Positions 1-8,992 of a stretch of DNA of 64,000 nt are shown piece after piece. The notes beneath the pieces were generated by a model, which had not been told where the DNA came from, ran no database searches, and was given only the letters and a program-made list of their open reading frames with translations. The stretch is from Empedobacter falsenii (GTDB lineage Bacteria; Bacteroidota; Bacteroidia; Flavobacteriales; Weeksellaceae), in the NCBI RefSeq assembly GCF_013488205.1, contig NZ_CP040908.1, forward strand, positions 1,589,876 through 1,653,875. The letters run 5' to 3'. Made by a program: the position numbers and the translations under genes. The number at the start of each line of letters is the position of its first letter. Within the stretch, counting starts at the first letter, position 1.

Positions 1-1
1 T

Positions 2-289
2 ACAGATCCATCTGTTTGTTATGATGCAGTGTTTACACCATCAGGCAAATCAATTGAATCTTTAAAATTGAATCCAGATTATTATGAATTTATCAATGAT
101 TCTTACAGACATTGTAAAATATTAGCATTTGCAAAAGGAGCAGGTACGTTAATGGATAATTCATTTGTGAAACCTGATAGAGGAGTGATTTTAGAAGATG
201 AAAATGAGAATTGGATTGTGGATTTTATTCAAGTAATGAAATTACATCGTATTTGGGACCGTGAAGAAGAAAGGAAGGTTCCTTCATAA
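2..289 (+). CDS. katE: Catalase, large-subunit (HPII/KatE-like), C-terminal end only
   Basis: Partial gene; its start lies left of the window and reading begins at base 2. The 95 residues seen match the C-terminal flavodoxin/DJ-1-like domain that only large-subunit catalases carry after the haem domain: a strand ending in DAVFTPSGKS, then a helix with YRHCKILAFAKGAG, and a final helix containing MKLHRIWDRE before the stop. Large catalases dismutate hydrogen peroxide in the cytoplasm. The haem-binding part cannot be checked here, so activity is inferred. It is followed on the same strand by other stress-type genes, which fits a general stress cluster. Confidence 0.72.
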   Translation, partial: TDPSVCYDAVFTPSGKSIESLKLNPDYYEFINDSYRHCKILAFAKGAGTLMDNSFVKPDRGVILEDENENWIVDFIQVMKLHRIWDREEERKVPS

Positions 290-328
290 TAAAATGTTTA
301 ACGTGATATAATTATAAAATTTAGACGA

Positions 329-562
329 ATGATTTTACAACTTAGTCCTACAATACTTGTAGATACCCCTATTGGTAGAGGTCATACTATTTTTATAATT
401 GATTATGGTATGCATCAAAATTCGTGTTGGGTCGTAACGATGGAAAAAAATGGCATTGTAAAACATTTTGATAGCAATGACATTATAGTTTGTACAAATT
501 TTACTTTTCATATCAATGAGGAGAAAAATTGTTTTAATCACAATTCAGAAATAAAAAAATAA
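329..562 (+). CDS. Conserved small hypothetical protein
   Basis: A 77-residue protein with ATG start, 4 bases before the next gene, so probably co-transcribed with it. It looks like one small beta-barrel-type domain: alternating hydrophobic stretches (GHTIFIIDYG, NSCWVVTM) and a conserved-looking KHFDSNDI segment. I recall similar short proteins in flavobacteria in stress clusters, but no function is known to me. There is no signal peptide or membrane helix. The last 15 residues are polar and probably disordered. Confidence 0.55.
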   Translation: MILQLSPTILVDTPIGRGHTIFIIDYGMHQNSCWVVTMEKNGIVKHFDSNDIIVCTNFTFHINEEKNCFNHNSEIKK

Positions 563-566
563 AATT

Positions 567-1082
567 ATGGGAAATGCACAGTCACCGACAGAAAATTTGA
601 GCGGAAATAAAGCCATTGAAAAGATAAAATCTATTGCTGAAACTGCCCGAACTTGCTTTTTTACCACTAATATTGGCGGTAATACTACAAGTAGACCAAT
701 GGCTCTTCAGGAAGTAGATGAGGTTGGTAACCTCTGGTTTTTGAGTGACGTTCGTTCACTGAAAAATGATGAAATTGAAGCCAATCCTAATGTAGAACTG
801 TATTTTATGAATAATTCTAAATACGAATACATCTTTATTAAAGGAAAAGCCAGTGTTTCAAAAGATAAAACTTTAATTGATAAATACTGGACCAATTTTG
901 CAAATGCTTGGTTTGATGGAAAAGACGATCCTAATATCAGTGTAATAAAATTTTCGCCAAACGATGGGTATTATTACGAAACCAAAGACAATAAGTTTAT
1001 TGCCATGTCGAAAATGCTTTTTGCCGCCGTTACAGGAAGTACAATTGAAGACGGAGGAATTGAAGGAGAACTGAAACTATAA
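567..1082 (+). CDS. Pyridoxamine 5'-phosphate oxidase-fold general stress protein
   Basis: 171 residues, the usual length of the GSP26/YdaG-type flavin-binding split-barrel family. Typical features are the N-terminal helix, TCFFTTNIGG with a substrate-side strand, RPMALQEVDEVGNLWFLSD (FMN-contacting strands), and LYFMNN...YIFIKGKASVSKD. The C-terminus runs through a long loop to KMLFAAVTGS. Members bind FMN or F420-like cofactors and are induced by general stress in several bacteria; the substrate is unknown. It sits 4 bases after the previous gene and upstream of a GlsB-type membrane protein, consistent with a stress cluster. No catalytic claim can be made from sequence alone. Confidence 0.85.
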   Translation: MGNAQSPTENLSGNKAIEKIKSIAETARTCFFTTNIGGNTTSRPMALQEVDEVGNLWFLSDVRSLKNDEIEANPNVELYFMNNSKYEYIFIKGKASVSKDKTLIDKYWTNFANAWFDGKDDPNISVIKFSPNDGYYYETKDNKFIAMSKMLFAAVTGSTIEDGGIEGELKL

Positions 1083-1210
1083 AGAATAAATTATTGTCTT
1101 CTACAATGTTAATTAATTAAAGAAAAATGCAGAAACAAACTATTTATGGCATTGCATTTGAAATATTATTTTTATTAACGCAATTTATTAATATTTAAAA
1201 ATCACACATT

Positions 1211-1462
1211 ATGGGAATTCTAACATGGATAATTTTCGGCCTTATAGCCGGAGCAATAGCAAAAGCAATACACCCTGGTAACGATCCAGGTGGTTGGATA
1301 GTAACAATAATTATTGGGATTATTGGAGCTGTTGTCGGTGGGTGGCTTGGATCGATGCTTTTAGGTGTCGATGTAAGCGGATTTAATATTTCTAGTTTTT
1401 TAGTTGCAATTGCTGGAGCAGTTTTATGTCTAGCAGTGTATAGAATGATTTCGAAAAAATAG
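1211..1462 (+). CDS. GlsB/YeaQ/YmgE family stress-response membrane protein
   Basis: 83 residues, almost entirely hydrophobic. It has three predicted membrane helices (about residues 2-20, 29-50 and 60-80) separated by short Gly-rich turns, with the family pattern GLIAGAIAKAIHPG near the N-terminus and IIGAVVGGWLG in the middle. This transglycosylase-associated (Transgly_assoc) family is induced by acid, envelope or general stress, with no known enzymatic activity. The ATG is preceded by an A-rich stretch typical of flavobacterial starts. A strong hairpin lies 28 bases past the stop, so the unit probably ends here. Confidence 0.9.
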   Translation: MGILTWIIFGLIAGAIAKAIHPGNDPGGWIVTIIIGIIGAVVGGWLGSMLLGVDVSGFNISSFLVAIAGAVLCLAVYRMISKK

Positions 1463-1490
1463 ACTGTCTAATTAACGATTAAAATACTGT

Positions 1491-1520
1491 AAAGTCTCAG
1501 AGCGCTGAGACTTTTTGTTT
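1491..1520 (+). terminator. Rho-independent terminator after glsB-like gene
   Basis: Perfect 10-bp stem AAAGTCTCAG / CTGAGACTTT with a 4-base loop, followed by TTGTTT. It lies between the stress membrane protein and the SDR gene. Confidence 0.85.
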
Positions 1521-1539
1521 AATATTACTATTTATAATT

Positions 1540-2526
1540 ATGAAAAATACAGTCATTGATTTAATTACTAAAACAGCGGTAATTACTGGCGCTTCTAGTG
1601 GTGTTGGCTTAGCTACAGCACACTTATTTGCTCAAAATGGATATCAATTGGTTTTGGCAGCACGAGGTGTAGAAGGTTTAGAAAAGGCGGTTTCAGAATG
1701 CAATGCTTTCGGTGGAAAAGCGGTTTATAAATCAACTGACGTTTCTAATGCAAATGAAGTAAAAGATTTAGTTGAATTTGCTCTGAAAGAATTTGGACGC
1801 ATAGATATATGGGTAAATAATGCAGGGGTAATGTCTAGTGGGAAATTTGGAGAAATTCCAATGGAAGTTAATGAACAGGTTATAAAAACCAATCTCATGG
1901 GATATATGCATGGAGCTTATTATGTTTTACCAGTTTTTAAAGAACAAAATCAAGGAATACTCATCAACAATGTATCAATAGGAGGGTTTATGCCTGCGCC
2001 TTTTAGCTCAGTATATTCTGCTACAAAAACAGGAATAAAAGGGTTGATTAGTGGATTACAAAGCGAATACAGTGTCTATCCAGCTATACATATTTGTAAT
2101 ATTTATCCTCAAATTCAGAGATCAACAGGAAATATGCATTCAGCAAAATATTCTGGATTAGATTTTAAAATACCTCCTTTCGCTGCAGATCCTAATGATA
2201 CGGCAAAAGTAATATACAATCTAACAATTAAACCTAAAAATGATACGTTTCCAGATGCAAGTTCATACTTAATAAAATTTATTCATGGTATATTCCCACA
2301 AACATTTACCAATTTAGCAACTGCAGTAATGAGACTAATGATGAAATTTAGTAATGGTAATGATAACGAAGGCAATATTTTATATGCATCTTCAGATCCG
2401 CATCAGATTTATGGAGAAACGAGTATTCCTGTTCCTTCAAAATCTACTCAAAGAATAGTCTCTTTAGGTATATTAATAGGTTTAGGATTGTATACAACCA
2501 CAAGGATTAGAAGAAAATACAAATAG
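1540..2526 (+). CDS. SDR-family NAD(P)-dependent oxidoreductase with C-terminal membrane anchor
   Basis: 328 residues. The Rossmann start TGASSGVG (16-23), NNAG (93-96), Ser146 and the active-site pair Tyr159-x3-Lys163 (YSATK) are all present, so this should be an active short-chain dehydrogenase/reductase. Classical members are about 250 residues; the extra 75 form an extended C-terminus ending in a hydrophobic segment (SLGILIGLGLY) followed by RIRRKYK, a probable single membrane anchor with positive residues inside. Long SDRs of this type accompany catalase and stress genes in many bacteria; the substrate is unknown. The next gene follows after 49 bases. Confidence 0.85.
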   Translation: MKNTVIDLITKTAVITGASSGVGLATAHLFAQNGYQLVLAARGVEGLEKAVSECNAFGGKAVYKSTDVSNANEVKDLVEFALKEFGRIDIWVNNAGVMSSGKFGEIPMEVNEQVIKTNLMGYMHGAYYVLPVFKEQNQGILINNVSIGGFMPAPFSSVYSATKTGIKGLISGLQSEYSVYPAIHICNIYPQIQRSTGNMHSAKYSGLDFKIPPFAADPNDTAKVIYNLTIKPKNDTFPDASSYLIKFIHGIFPQTFTNLATAVMRLMMKFSNGNDNEGNILYASSDPHQIYGETSIPVPSKSTQRIVSLGILIGLGLYTTTRIRRKYK

Positions 2527-2575
2527 GATTATAAAACACTTTATAGCAACAAATTATTAACTAAAATATATTCAT

Positions 2576-2830
2576 ATGAAACCAGAACATTTAAATTCAG
2601 ATTCAATTCAAAGCTTATTGAATGAATTATATAATCGAGCTTTTGAAAAAGGTTACGAGAAAGGAAAAAAAGAGTTCTCAGAAAATTGTGAGACAGATCC
2701 TCGTGAAGGTGTTATTATAAGTGAAGGAGGTGATATAGAGAAAACTGCTGAAATACAGATGTCCAATCAAGAAAAATTAGAGGTAGTAGAATATATAAAA
2801 AACAAATTGTTTGATATATTAAATGATTAG
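2576..2830 (+). CDS. Small charged hypothetical protein
   Basis: 84 residues with no recognised domain. The N-terminal half is a likely amphipathic helix (SLLNELYNRAFEKGYEKGKKEF), the middle is acidic, and the C-terminal 25 residues form another probable helix. It has no signal peptide or membrane segment. The coding frame is open from a clear ATG and lies 49 bases after the SDR gene on the same strand, so it is likely the last gene of that unit. It converges with the isoaspartyl peptidase gene, whose stop is 12 bases away. No function is proposed. Confidence 0.5.
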   Translation: MKPEHLNSDSIQSLLNELYNRAFEKGYEKGKKEFSENCETDPREGVIISEGGDIEKTAEIQMSNQEKLEVVEYIKNKLFDILND

Positions 2831-2841
2831 AATGAAACATT

Positions 2842-3684
2842 TTAATCAAAATATTTCAATTCAATTCCATCAAAAGAAGCAAAAACCATTGAAGGAAAAC
2901 TATCTAAATGAAAACTATTTCCTTTGTTGTCTATGCCAATAGCTCCTGCATATCCATTAAACTCTTTAAGTTCTTCAAAACTTTTAGTAAATGCAGCTTC
3001 AATGCTCATACCATCCGAGACTCTTGTTACAATTTTAGCAGCCATTGCGCCACTTACAATATCTTCACCAACGCCAGTCATACTAACACCGCAGGATTGA
3101 TTGGCGTAATTTCCAGCAACAGTAGCAGAATCTGAAACACGCCCTGGTATTTCAAAACCTTTTCCTCCAGTTGATGTAGCCACAGCAATATTATTATCGC
3201 CATCTAAACAAACACATCCAACTGTACTTGTTTTCGAAGAAATTATTTTTTCTTCGAATTCTTTTTTACGTTGTTCAGTTTCAGGATTAAAATACTCGAA
3301 TCCATGTTTACGTGCAAATTCTATTGCTCCGCTACCAGCCAAAATACGATCATCGTAAGTCATTAGTTTTTCTGCAACTAAAATTGGATGTTCAACATTT
3401 TCTATATTAATAACACCAGACATTTTAAGAGTATTCCCATTCATTAAAGCGGCACTTAATCTTATTTTTCCATCCGATTGAATTTGAGAACCTAAACCTG
3501 CATTAAATAAAGGGTCGTCTTCTAATAAACTTACTGTATATACAACAGTTTCAACTGCTGTATGTGTTGTTAAATAGTCGTACCCTTTTTGAACTATTTT
3601 AATTAAAGCATTTTGTTTTTGAAATTTAGTTTCAGGATCGGTTAATGATTCTGAAAAAAAACCACCGTGAATAATTAGTTTCAT
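2842..3684 (-). CDS. iaaA: Isoaspartyl peptidase / plant-type L-asparaginase
   Basis: 280-residue Ntn-hydrolase precursor. The N-terminal IIHGG and NAGLGS motifs and the autoprocessing/nucleophile site TVGCV with Thr154 are clear, followed by ATSTGG and a GRVSDSA segment that bind substrate. The enzyme cleaves itself before Thr154 and hydrolyses isoaspartyl dipeptides. Here it would split the beta-Asp-Arg dipeptides released from cyanophycin. It starts 1 base after the stop of the cyanophycinase gene on the same strand, so the two are translationally coupled, and cyanophycin synthetase is divergent from them. This completes a synthesis-and-recycling module. The reaction is established for the family; the substrate is inferred from context. 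Confidence 0.88.
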   Translation of the reverse strand: MKLIIHGGFFSESLTDPETKFQKQNALIKIVQKGYDYLTTHTAVETVVYTVSLLEDDPLFNAGLGSQIQSDGKIRLSAALMNGNTLKMSGVINIENVEHPILVAEKLMTYDDRILAGSGAIEFARKHGFEYFNPETEQRKKEFEEKIISSKTSTVGCVCLDGDNNIAVATSTGGKGFEIPGRVSDSATVAGNYANQSCGVSMTGVGEDIVSGAMAAKIVTRVSDGMSIEAAFTKSFEELKEFNGYAGAIGIDNKGNSFHLDSFPSMVFASFDGIELKYFD

Positions 3685-3685
3685 T

Positions 3686-4570
3686 TTATTGATTATTATA
3701 TTGAGAATCTTTGATTATTATTTTATTTTGATCAAAATGAAAAACATCATTTCGTGTCATCACATGAGAAATAATATGGCTTATTGAAATTGGATATCCA
3801 ATTTCGATTTGAGAAAGACTAGTATCTAAAATTTCTCGACCATCAACCAAAATAACTGAACCAGAGCCTATTGCTGTCATTTTATTGTTGTTGTCGCTTA
3901 TAATTAGCCCAGTATCTTCACTTAAACCAATTCCAATCTTCATGGGATTTCCTGTAACAGCCTGAAAAAGGCGTCCAATTCTTCCTCTTTGAATAAAATG
4001 AGTGTCAACGATAATAGAATCTATTAATCCAAGACCACTGTTCATCTCAACAGATCCTTTTAGTAATGCATCAGAACTTGCTCCTTGATAGATCATGCTA
4101 GATGAAGCGGCGGCTGCTCCTGCTGAAGTACCTGCATAAATAAACTCTTCATGATAATATTTTTGCAACAGTTTTTGTTGAAAAGGTGTACCTCCAATAG
4201 TTGAGGTTAACCTAAGTTGATCTCCTCCACTAAATAATACAACATCAGCTTCATCTAATCGTTTTAACGATTCTGGTGAAAGCGCATCTAAACGTGTATT
4301 TATATCCAAATGTTCAACATTGTGTGCATCCAAAAGACTGAAAGCTTTGATATAGGCTTCAGCAGCAGTTTTAGGAGATTGAGAAGCGGTGGTTATAATT
4401 TCAATTCTAGAATTTTCTTTGTGTTTTGCTTCCTCAAGAATCTTTTTTAGAATACCATTTTGATAAAAGAAATCATTGATAATTTCCTCACGTGGTAAAT
4501 GCGTTGGTAAGGAATCAGCAGTATTTATTCCACCTCCAACAATTATTAATTTTCCTTTAATACTCATCAT
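3686..4570 (-). CDS. cphB: Cyanophycinase (peptidase S51)
   Basis: 294 residues, close to cyanobacterial CphB length. It has IIVGGGIN at the N-terminus, the FSGGDQLR strand-loop, and the nucleophile elbow AGTSAGAA with Ser149. A conserved Asp/His region (VDTHFIQRGRIGRL) and IGIGLSEDTG follow. CphB is a cytoplasmic serine exopeptidase that cuts cyanophycin into beta-Asp-Arg dipeptides. It is the first gene of a two-gene unit with the isoaspartyl peptidase and is divergent from cphA across 142 bases. A second Met at residue 2 makes the exact start uncertain by one codon. Confidence 0.92.
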   Translation of the reverse strand: MMSIKGKLIIVGGGINTADSLPTHLPREEIINDFFYQNGILKKILEEAKHKENSRIEIITTASQSPKTAAEAYIKAFSLLDAHNVEHLDINTRLDALSPESLKRLDEADVVLFSGGDQLRLTSTIGGTPFQQKLLQKYYHEEFIYAGTSAGAAAASSSMIYQGASSDALLKGSVEMNSGLGLIDSIIVDTHFIQRGRIGRLFQAVTGNPMKIGIGLSEDTGLIISDNNNKMTAIGSGSVILVDGREILDTSLSQIEIGYPISISHIISHVMTRNDVFHFDQNKIIIKDSQYNNQ

Positions 4571-4712
4571 TATTGATTTTATAACTTCAATTTAATTAAT
4601 ATTAACTGGACAAGAGGAGAATAAACCTTAAAATAATGGTAAAATAGTGTTAATAAGGGAAAAAGGTCTAGTTCTTGTAATCATTTACTAAATTTTTTAA
4701 CACTTACCACAT

Positions 4713-7322
4713 ATGAAAATAGAAAATATATCGATTTTAAAAGGACCAAATTTTTGGAGTATCAAGAGAGAAAAACTAATTCAAATGCGATTGAATTTAG
4801 GTCGCTTAGAACAATTTCCAACGAACAAAATTGATGGATTTGCAGAACGTATACAATCATGGTTACCTACAATGTTTTCGCATCGTTGTTCTGAAGGGGT
4901 AGCTGGTGGTTTTTTTACTCGTGTAAAAGAAGGAACTTGGATGGGGCATGTAATTGAGCATATCGCATTAGAAATACAAACCCTAGCGGGTATGAATACA
5001 GGCTTTGGCAGAACTCGCGAAACAAATACGCCAGGTACTTATAATGTTGTATTTGCTTATCAAGATGAGCAGGTAGGGATATATGCAGCAAAAGCAGCTG
5101 TTAGAATTGCAGAAGCATTAATATCTAATTCGTCTTATTCCATTTTAGATGATATTAAAAATATGACTAAAATATGGAATTCAAATAAACTCGGTCCTTC
5201 TACACAAAGTATAATTAATGAAGCAGAAAACCGAAAAATACCATGGACACGATTAAATAATCATTCTTATATCCAATTGGGATATGGTAAAAATCAAGCT
5301 AGATTAGAGGCGACAATTACAGATAAAACCAACTATCTGGCTGTTGAGATTGCATGTGATAAATTTCGAACCAAACAATTATTAAAGGATGCATTTATTC
5401 CTATCGCTGATGGTGGTATAGGCGAAAATGAAGAAGATTTAAAAAAAATAATAGATGAAATAGGCTATCCAATTGTTATTAAACCATATAATTGTAATCA
5501 CGGAAGAGGAGTAACCACCAATATAAATGAATATGAAACTGCTGAAAAAGCATTCCAGAATGCACGAGAATTTAGTCAAAAAATAATCGTAGAAAAATTT
5601 GTAAAAGGTTATGATTTTAGAATATTGGTCATCAATAAAAAAGTAGTTGCTGCGGCCAAACGAATACCTGCTCATATAATTGGAGATGGAAAACTTACGA
5701 TAAAAGAATTAATTCAAATTGAAAATGAAAACCCTAAAAGAGGAGAAGGTCATGAACAAGTTTTAACAAAAATTAGCATTGACCATCATACCATTTCATT
5801 ATTAAAATCAAAAAACTACGATCTACAATCTATACCCAAACGTGCTGAAATAATTTATTTAAAAGCAACAGCAAATCTAAGTACAGGAGGAACATCTATT
5901 GATACAACTGAAGACCTTCATCCTGATAATATTATCATAGCAGAGAAAATTGCTAAAGTCATCAATTTGGATATATGTGGTATTGATATCATAGCATCCA
6001 ATTTATCCGAATCTTTGTATACATCTGGTGGAGTGGTTATAGAAGTAAATGCAGCTCCAGGATTTAGAATGCATATAGAACCAACAAAAGGAATTTCGCG
6101 CAATGTTGCTTCTCCCGTTTTAGATATGCTATTCCCTTTTCAAAAATTACCAACTATTCCAATATTAGCAATTACAGGTACCAATGGTAAAACAACCACC
6201 ACTCGTTTAATTGCACATATATTTAAAAACACTGGAAAAAATGTAGGTTATACAACATCTGACGGTATTTATATCAACAATCAGCTAATGGAGAAAGGGG
6301 ATACAACAGGTCCTATTAGTGCAAAAAAAATATTGAATGATCCAACAATAGATATTGCTGTTTTAGAAACAGCAAGAGGTGGAATTTTGAGAGAAGGTCT
6401 TGGATTTAGTGCTTGCGATATTGGTATAATAACCAATATTACAGAAGATCATTTGGGATTAAAAGATATCGATTCTTTAGAGCAATTAGCCAGAGTAAAA
6501 TCTGTTGTTGTTGAAAGTGTGAAAAAAGACGGTTGGGCAATTTTAAATATTGAAGATTATTATTCAATGGAAATTTCAAAGAAATTAGCATGTCAAATAG
6601 CATATTTTTCATTGGATGAAAAAAGTAAAGAAGTTCAAAAACTTATAAAAAAAGGAAATATAGTCGCATTGTATACACAAGAAAATATTGTAATACAGAC
6701 TAAAAAAGAACGAATAGTTGTTGCGAATATTTACGATATACCGTTAACAATGGATGGAAAAGCTATTTTCATGATTCAAAATGTTCTAGCTGCTGTATTA
6801 GCAGCATATATATCAGGTTTGCATGTTCCCCAGATTACGAAAGCGTTGAATACTTTTTTCCCAAGTCCAGATTTAACACCTGGTAGAATGAATATTTTTC
6901 AGTTCAAAGAATTTAAAATATTAATCGATTTCGCACATAACCCTGCAGGATACACAGCTATAAAAGATTATTTGTCTAAAGTGGAAGCAAATAAAAAAAT
7001 TGGAATTATTTCAGGTGTAGGGGATAGAAGAGACGAAGACATACAAAAGTGTGGAAAAATAGCAGCTGAGATGTTTGATTATATTATTATTCGACAAGAG
7101 CGACACTTAAGAGGTCGAACAGAGAAAGAAATTATACAGTTGCTTGTAAAAGGTATTCATGAAGTTCAAGAGAATTTTCCTTATGAAATAATTCCGAACG
7201 AAATTGAAGCGATAGAACATACAATAAACAAAGCAGAAAAAGGTGATTTTATAGTCGCACTTAGCGATGCTGTTTCCAATGCTATAGAAGTAGTGCAATT
7301 TCATATGAACAAAAATTCCTAA
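4713..7322 (+). CDS. cphA: Cyanophycin synthetase
   Basis: 869 residues, the normal length for CphA1. Three parts are visible: an N-terminal domain (1 to about 160), an ATP-grasp domain (about 220-470, with YPIVIKPYNCNHGRGV and the metal-binding VIEVNAAPGFRMH), and a Mur-ligase-like domain starting with the P-loop GTNGKTTTTRL at about 489. The last contains ETARGGILREGLG and ends with DFAHNPAGY and DRRDEDI motifs. CphA makes multi-L-arginyl-poly-L-aspartate without a ribosome: the ATP-grasp half adds Asp and the Mur half adds Arg. The ATG is preceded by an A-rich leader. The three cyanophycin genes together indicate a nitrogen/arginine reserve. Confidence 0.95.
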   Translation: MKIENISILKGPNFWSIKREKLIQMRLNLGRLEQFPTNKIDGFAERIQSWLPTMFSHRCSEGVAGGFFTRVKEGTWMGHVIEHIALEIQTLAGMNTGFGRTRETNTPGTYNVVFAYQDEQVGIYAAKAAVRIAEALISNSSYSILDDIKNMTKIWNSNKLGPSTQSIINEAENRKIPWTRLNNHSYIQLGYGKNQARLEATITDKTNYLAVEIACDKFRTKQLLKDAFIPIADGGIGENEEDLKKIIDEIGYPIVIKPYNCNHGRGVTTNINEYETAEKAFQNAREFSQKIIVEKFVKGYDFRILVINKKVVAAAKRIPAHIIGDGKLTIKELIQIENENPKRGEGHEQVLTKISIDHHTISLLKSKNYDLQSIPKRAEIIYLKATANLSTGGTSIDTTEDLHPDNIIIAEKIAKVINLDICGIDIIASNLSESLYTSGGVVIEVNAAPGFRMHIEPTKGISRNVASPVLDMLFPFQKLPTIPILAITGTNGKTTTTRLIAHIFKNTGKNVGYTTSDGIYINNQLMEKGDTTGPISAKKILNDPTIDIAVLETARGGILREGLGFSACDIGIITNITEDHLGLKDIDSLEQLARVKSVVVESVKKDGWAILNIEDYYSMEISKKLACQIAYFSLDEKSKEVQKLIKKGNIVALYTQENIVIQTKKERIVVANIYDIPLTMDGKAIFMIQNVLAAVLAAYISGLHVPQITKALNTFFPSPDLTPGRMNIFQFKEFKILIDFAHNPAGYTAIKDYLSKVEANKKIGIISGVGDRRDEDIQKCGKIAAEMFDYIIIRQERHLRGRTEKEIIQLLVKGIHEVQENFPYEIIPNEIEAIEHTINKAEKGDFIVALSDAVSNAIEVVQFHMNKNS

Positions 7323-7368
7323 ACAATTTAAATTATAAAAAGTAAATGTTTAATTAAAATCAAAATTT

Positions 7369-7527
7369 ATGAGAAATCTAATTTCAATTATTGCTGTAGT
7401 ATTACTTATTTTGTGGGCTATAGGTTATTTCGGATTCGGCCAAGCAGTAGGTCAATTTATACACATATTACTTGTACTTGCTATCATAGCTTTATTGTAC
7501 AGATTAATTACAGGCCGAAAACCTTAG
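7369..7527 (+). CDS. lmo0937-family small membrane protein
   Basis: 52 residues (MRNLISIIAVVLLILWAIGY...YRLITGRKP). Two membrane helices, about 4-22 and 29-45, are joined by a Gly/Gln turn, with a basic C-terminus. This matches the lmo0937 family of small stress-induced membrane proteins, often found near catalase and GlsB-like genes. It begins 46 bases after cphA on the same strand and is followed at once by a strong terminator, so it probably ends that transcript. The function is unknown. Confidence 0.8.
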   Translation: MRNLISIIAVVLLILWAIGYFGFGQAVGQFIHILLVLAIIALLYRLITGRKP

Positions 7528-7534
7528 TATTAAA

Positions 7535-7580
7535 AATAATCTGAAAGAATATATCAAAATTCTTTCAGATTATTTTTTAA
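7535..7580. terminator. Bidirectional terminator between convergent genes
   Basis: Perfect 16-bp stem AATAATCTGAAAGAAT / ATTCTTTCAGATTATT with an 8-base loop (7551-7558) and a T-run on the plus side. It separates the small membrane protein from the convergent oxidoreductase gene. Confidence 0.9.
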
Positions 7581-7590
7581 ATATATAACC

Positions 7591-8805
7591 CTATTTTGTT
7601 ATTCGATCAAAACCAAAAGTTTTTAAACGATCATCAATTTTATTAAGAATAATATTTTTTAAAACCTGAGCTGCAACCATAGAAAATGTAATTCCATTCC
7701 CTCCATAGCCTAAAGCAAATAGAGTACGATCTCCTTTTTTCCATGCTCCCATATAAGGTAAACCATCATCAGTCGAACTAAATGTTCCGCACCAAGCCAT
7801 CTCAGTTTTAAATTCAATAGTAGGATATAGATTTTTGAATTTTCGTTCTAAAATTTTGACCTTAGTACGAAGTAGTTCATCTCTTTTTTCAGGATTTTGA
7901 AAATCTTCATCTTCACCACCAACTATCAAACGGTTATCTTTTGTAGTTCTCATGTATAGATAAGGTTCTGCAGTTTCCCAAATTAAACTACGGTTTGGCC
8001 AAATCATTTTTTCATCAATTGGAACGGAACAAATAGCATAGGTAGATAACAAATTCATCACTTTTTTAGGAAGGAATTGCCCTGCTTCAAATCCAGTTGC
8101 AACAATTACATATTTACACGAAACAGTATGGCCATGCTGTGTGATGAGTTTGCAACCTTTTTTAGTTTCTTGTATTTTTTCAACTTTTGTATGCGTGTAA
8201 ATTTTTAGATTGTGTTTTTGTTGATGATATTTCAGTAAATTAATCGCTCCTTTATATGCATCCATTTGAGCTGAGGTATCATTTTGTAATGCAGCAATTC
8301 CGTCTATGTTTTGATATTCTTTTAATTGTTGTGCATGCAAATATTTTACAGGTAAGCCAACTTCTGTTCTTATTTCAAACTCTTTATCTAATAACTCAAC
8401 ACCAGCTTTATTACTTGCCAATAAGACGGTTGGAACTCTTGTAAAATCAGCATCAATATTTGTTTTCTTAAAAATAGTTTCAATATCTGTAATTGATTGT
8501 AAACAATTAAAATAAGCGTCGATAGCAATTTTTTTGGGAACTTTATGAATTAATTTACATAAAGGCGTATCAATTTCATATTGTAATTGTGCTGTACTTG
8601 CGGCAGAACTTCCAGTAGAAATAGTTCGTTTATCAATTAATGCACATTCTATTCCTGCTTCGCATAATTCATGAGCTACTAATGCACCTGTAATGCCAGA
8701 ACCGATTATAGCAACATCAATTTTAAAATCATTTCGAAGTGGATTGTATAAGTCAAAAAATTCATTTTTAACAATCCAATAAGGTAATCCAGAATGTAAA
8801 TCCAT
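7591..8805 (-). CDS. FAD-dependent oxidoreductase (DAO / gamma-glutamylputrescine-oxidase-like)
   Basis: 404 residues. The dinucleotide-binding fold starts with VAIIGSGITGALVAHEL (about 30-46) and an acidic end-of-strand residue (ALIDKR), followed by STGSSAASTAQLQYE, where PuuB-like proteins contact FAD. The second half has the second FAD strand (VIVATG) and a C-terminal ALGYGGNGITFS motif closing the cofactor site. Family members oxidise amines or amino acids and release hydrogen peroxide. Nearness to catalase and to the arginine-polymer genes is suggestive, but the substrate is not shown. It is monocistronic, with its own promoter region next to the divergent hydrolase gene. Confidence 0.82.
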   Translation of the reverse strand: MDLHSGLPYWIVKNEFFDLYNPLRNDFKIDVAIIGSGITGALVAHELCEAGIECALIDKRTISTGSSAASTAQLQYEIDTPLCKLIHKVPKKIAIDAYFNCLQSITDIETIFKKTNIDADFTRVPTVLLASNKAGVELLDKEFEIRTEVGLPVKYLHAQQLKEYQNIDGIAALQNDTSAQMDAYKGAINLLKYHQQKHNLKIYTHTKVEKIQETKKGCKLITQHGHTVSCKYVIVATGFEAGQFLPKKVMNLLSTYAICSVPIDEKMIWPNRSLIWETAEPYLYMRTTKDNRLIVGGEDEDFQNPEKRDELLRTKVKILERKFKNLYPTIEFKTEMAWCGTFSSTDDGLPYMGAWKKGDRTLFALGYGGNGITFSMVAAQVLKNIILNKIDDRLKTFGFDRITK

Positions 8806-8992
8806 ATTTATTGCGTTAAGTGGTTTAGATAAACTATACCCTAAAAATCAAGCCAAAAATAGTAAATCTCTTTTGCTGTGTGAAATAATTTTGAAAATGT
8901 TAAACATTTAAAAATGTGATAATTGGCTTGATGCTTGTGATGAATTAGAAGTTAATCTAAGTTAGATTATAAAATCACTTAAAAATAAAATT

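Noticed and set aside
4713-7322. MurE/MurC-like ligase instead of cyanophycin synthetase
   Set aside because: The N-terminal ATP-grasp half, total length and neighbouring cyanophycinase identify CphA.
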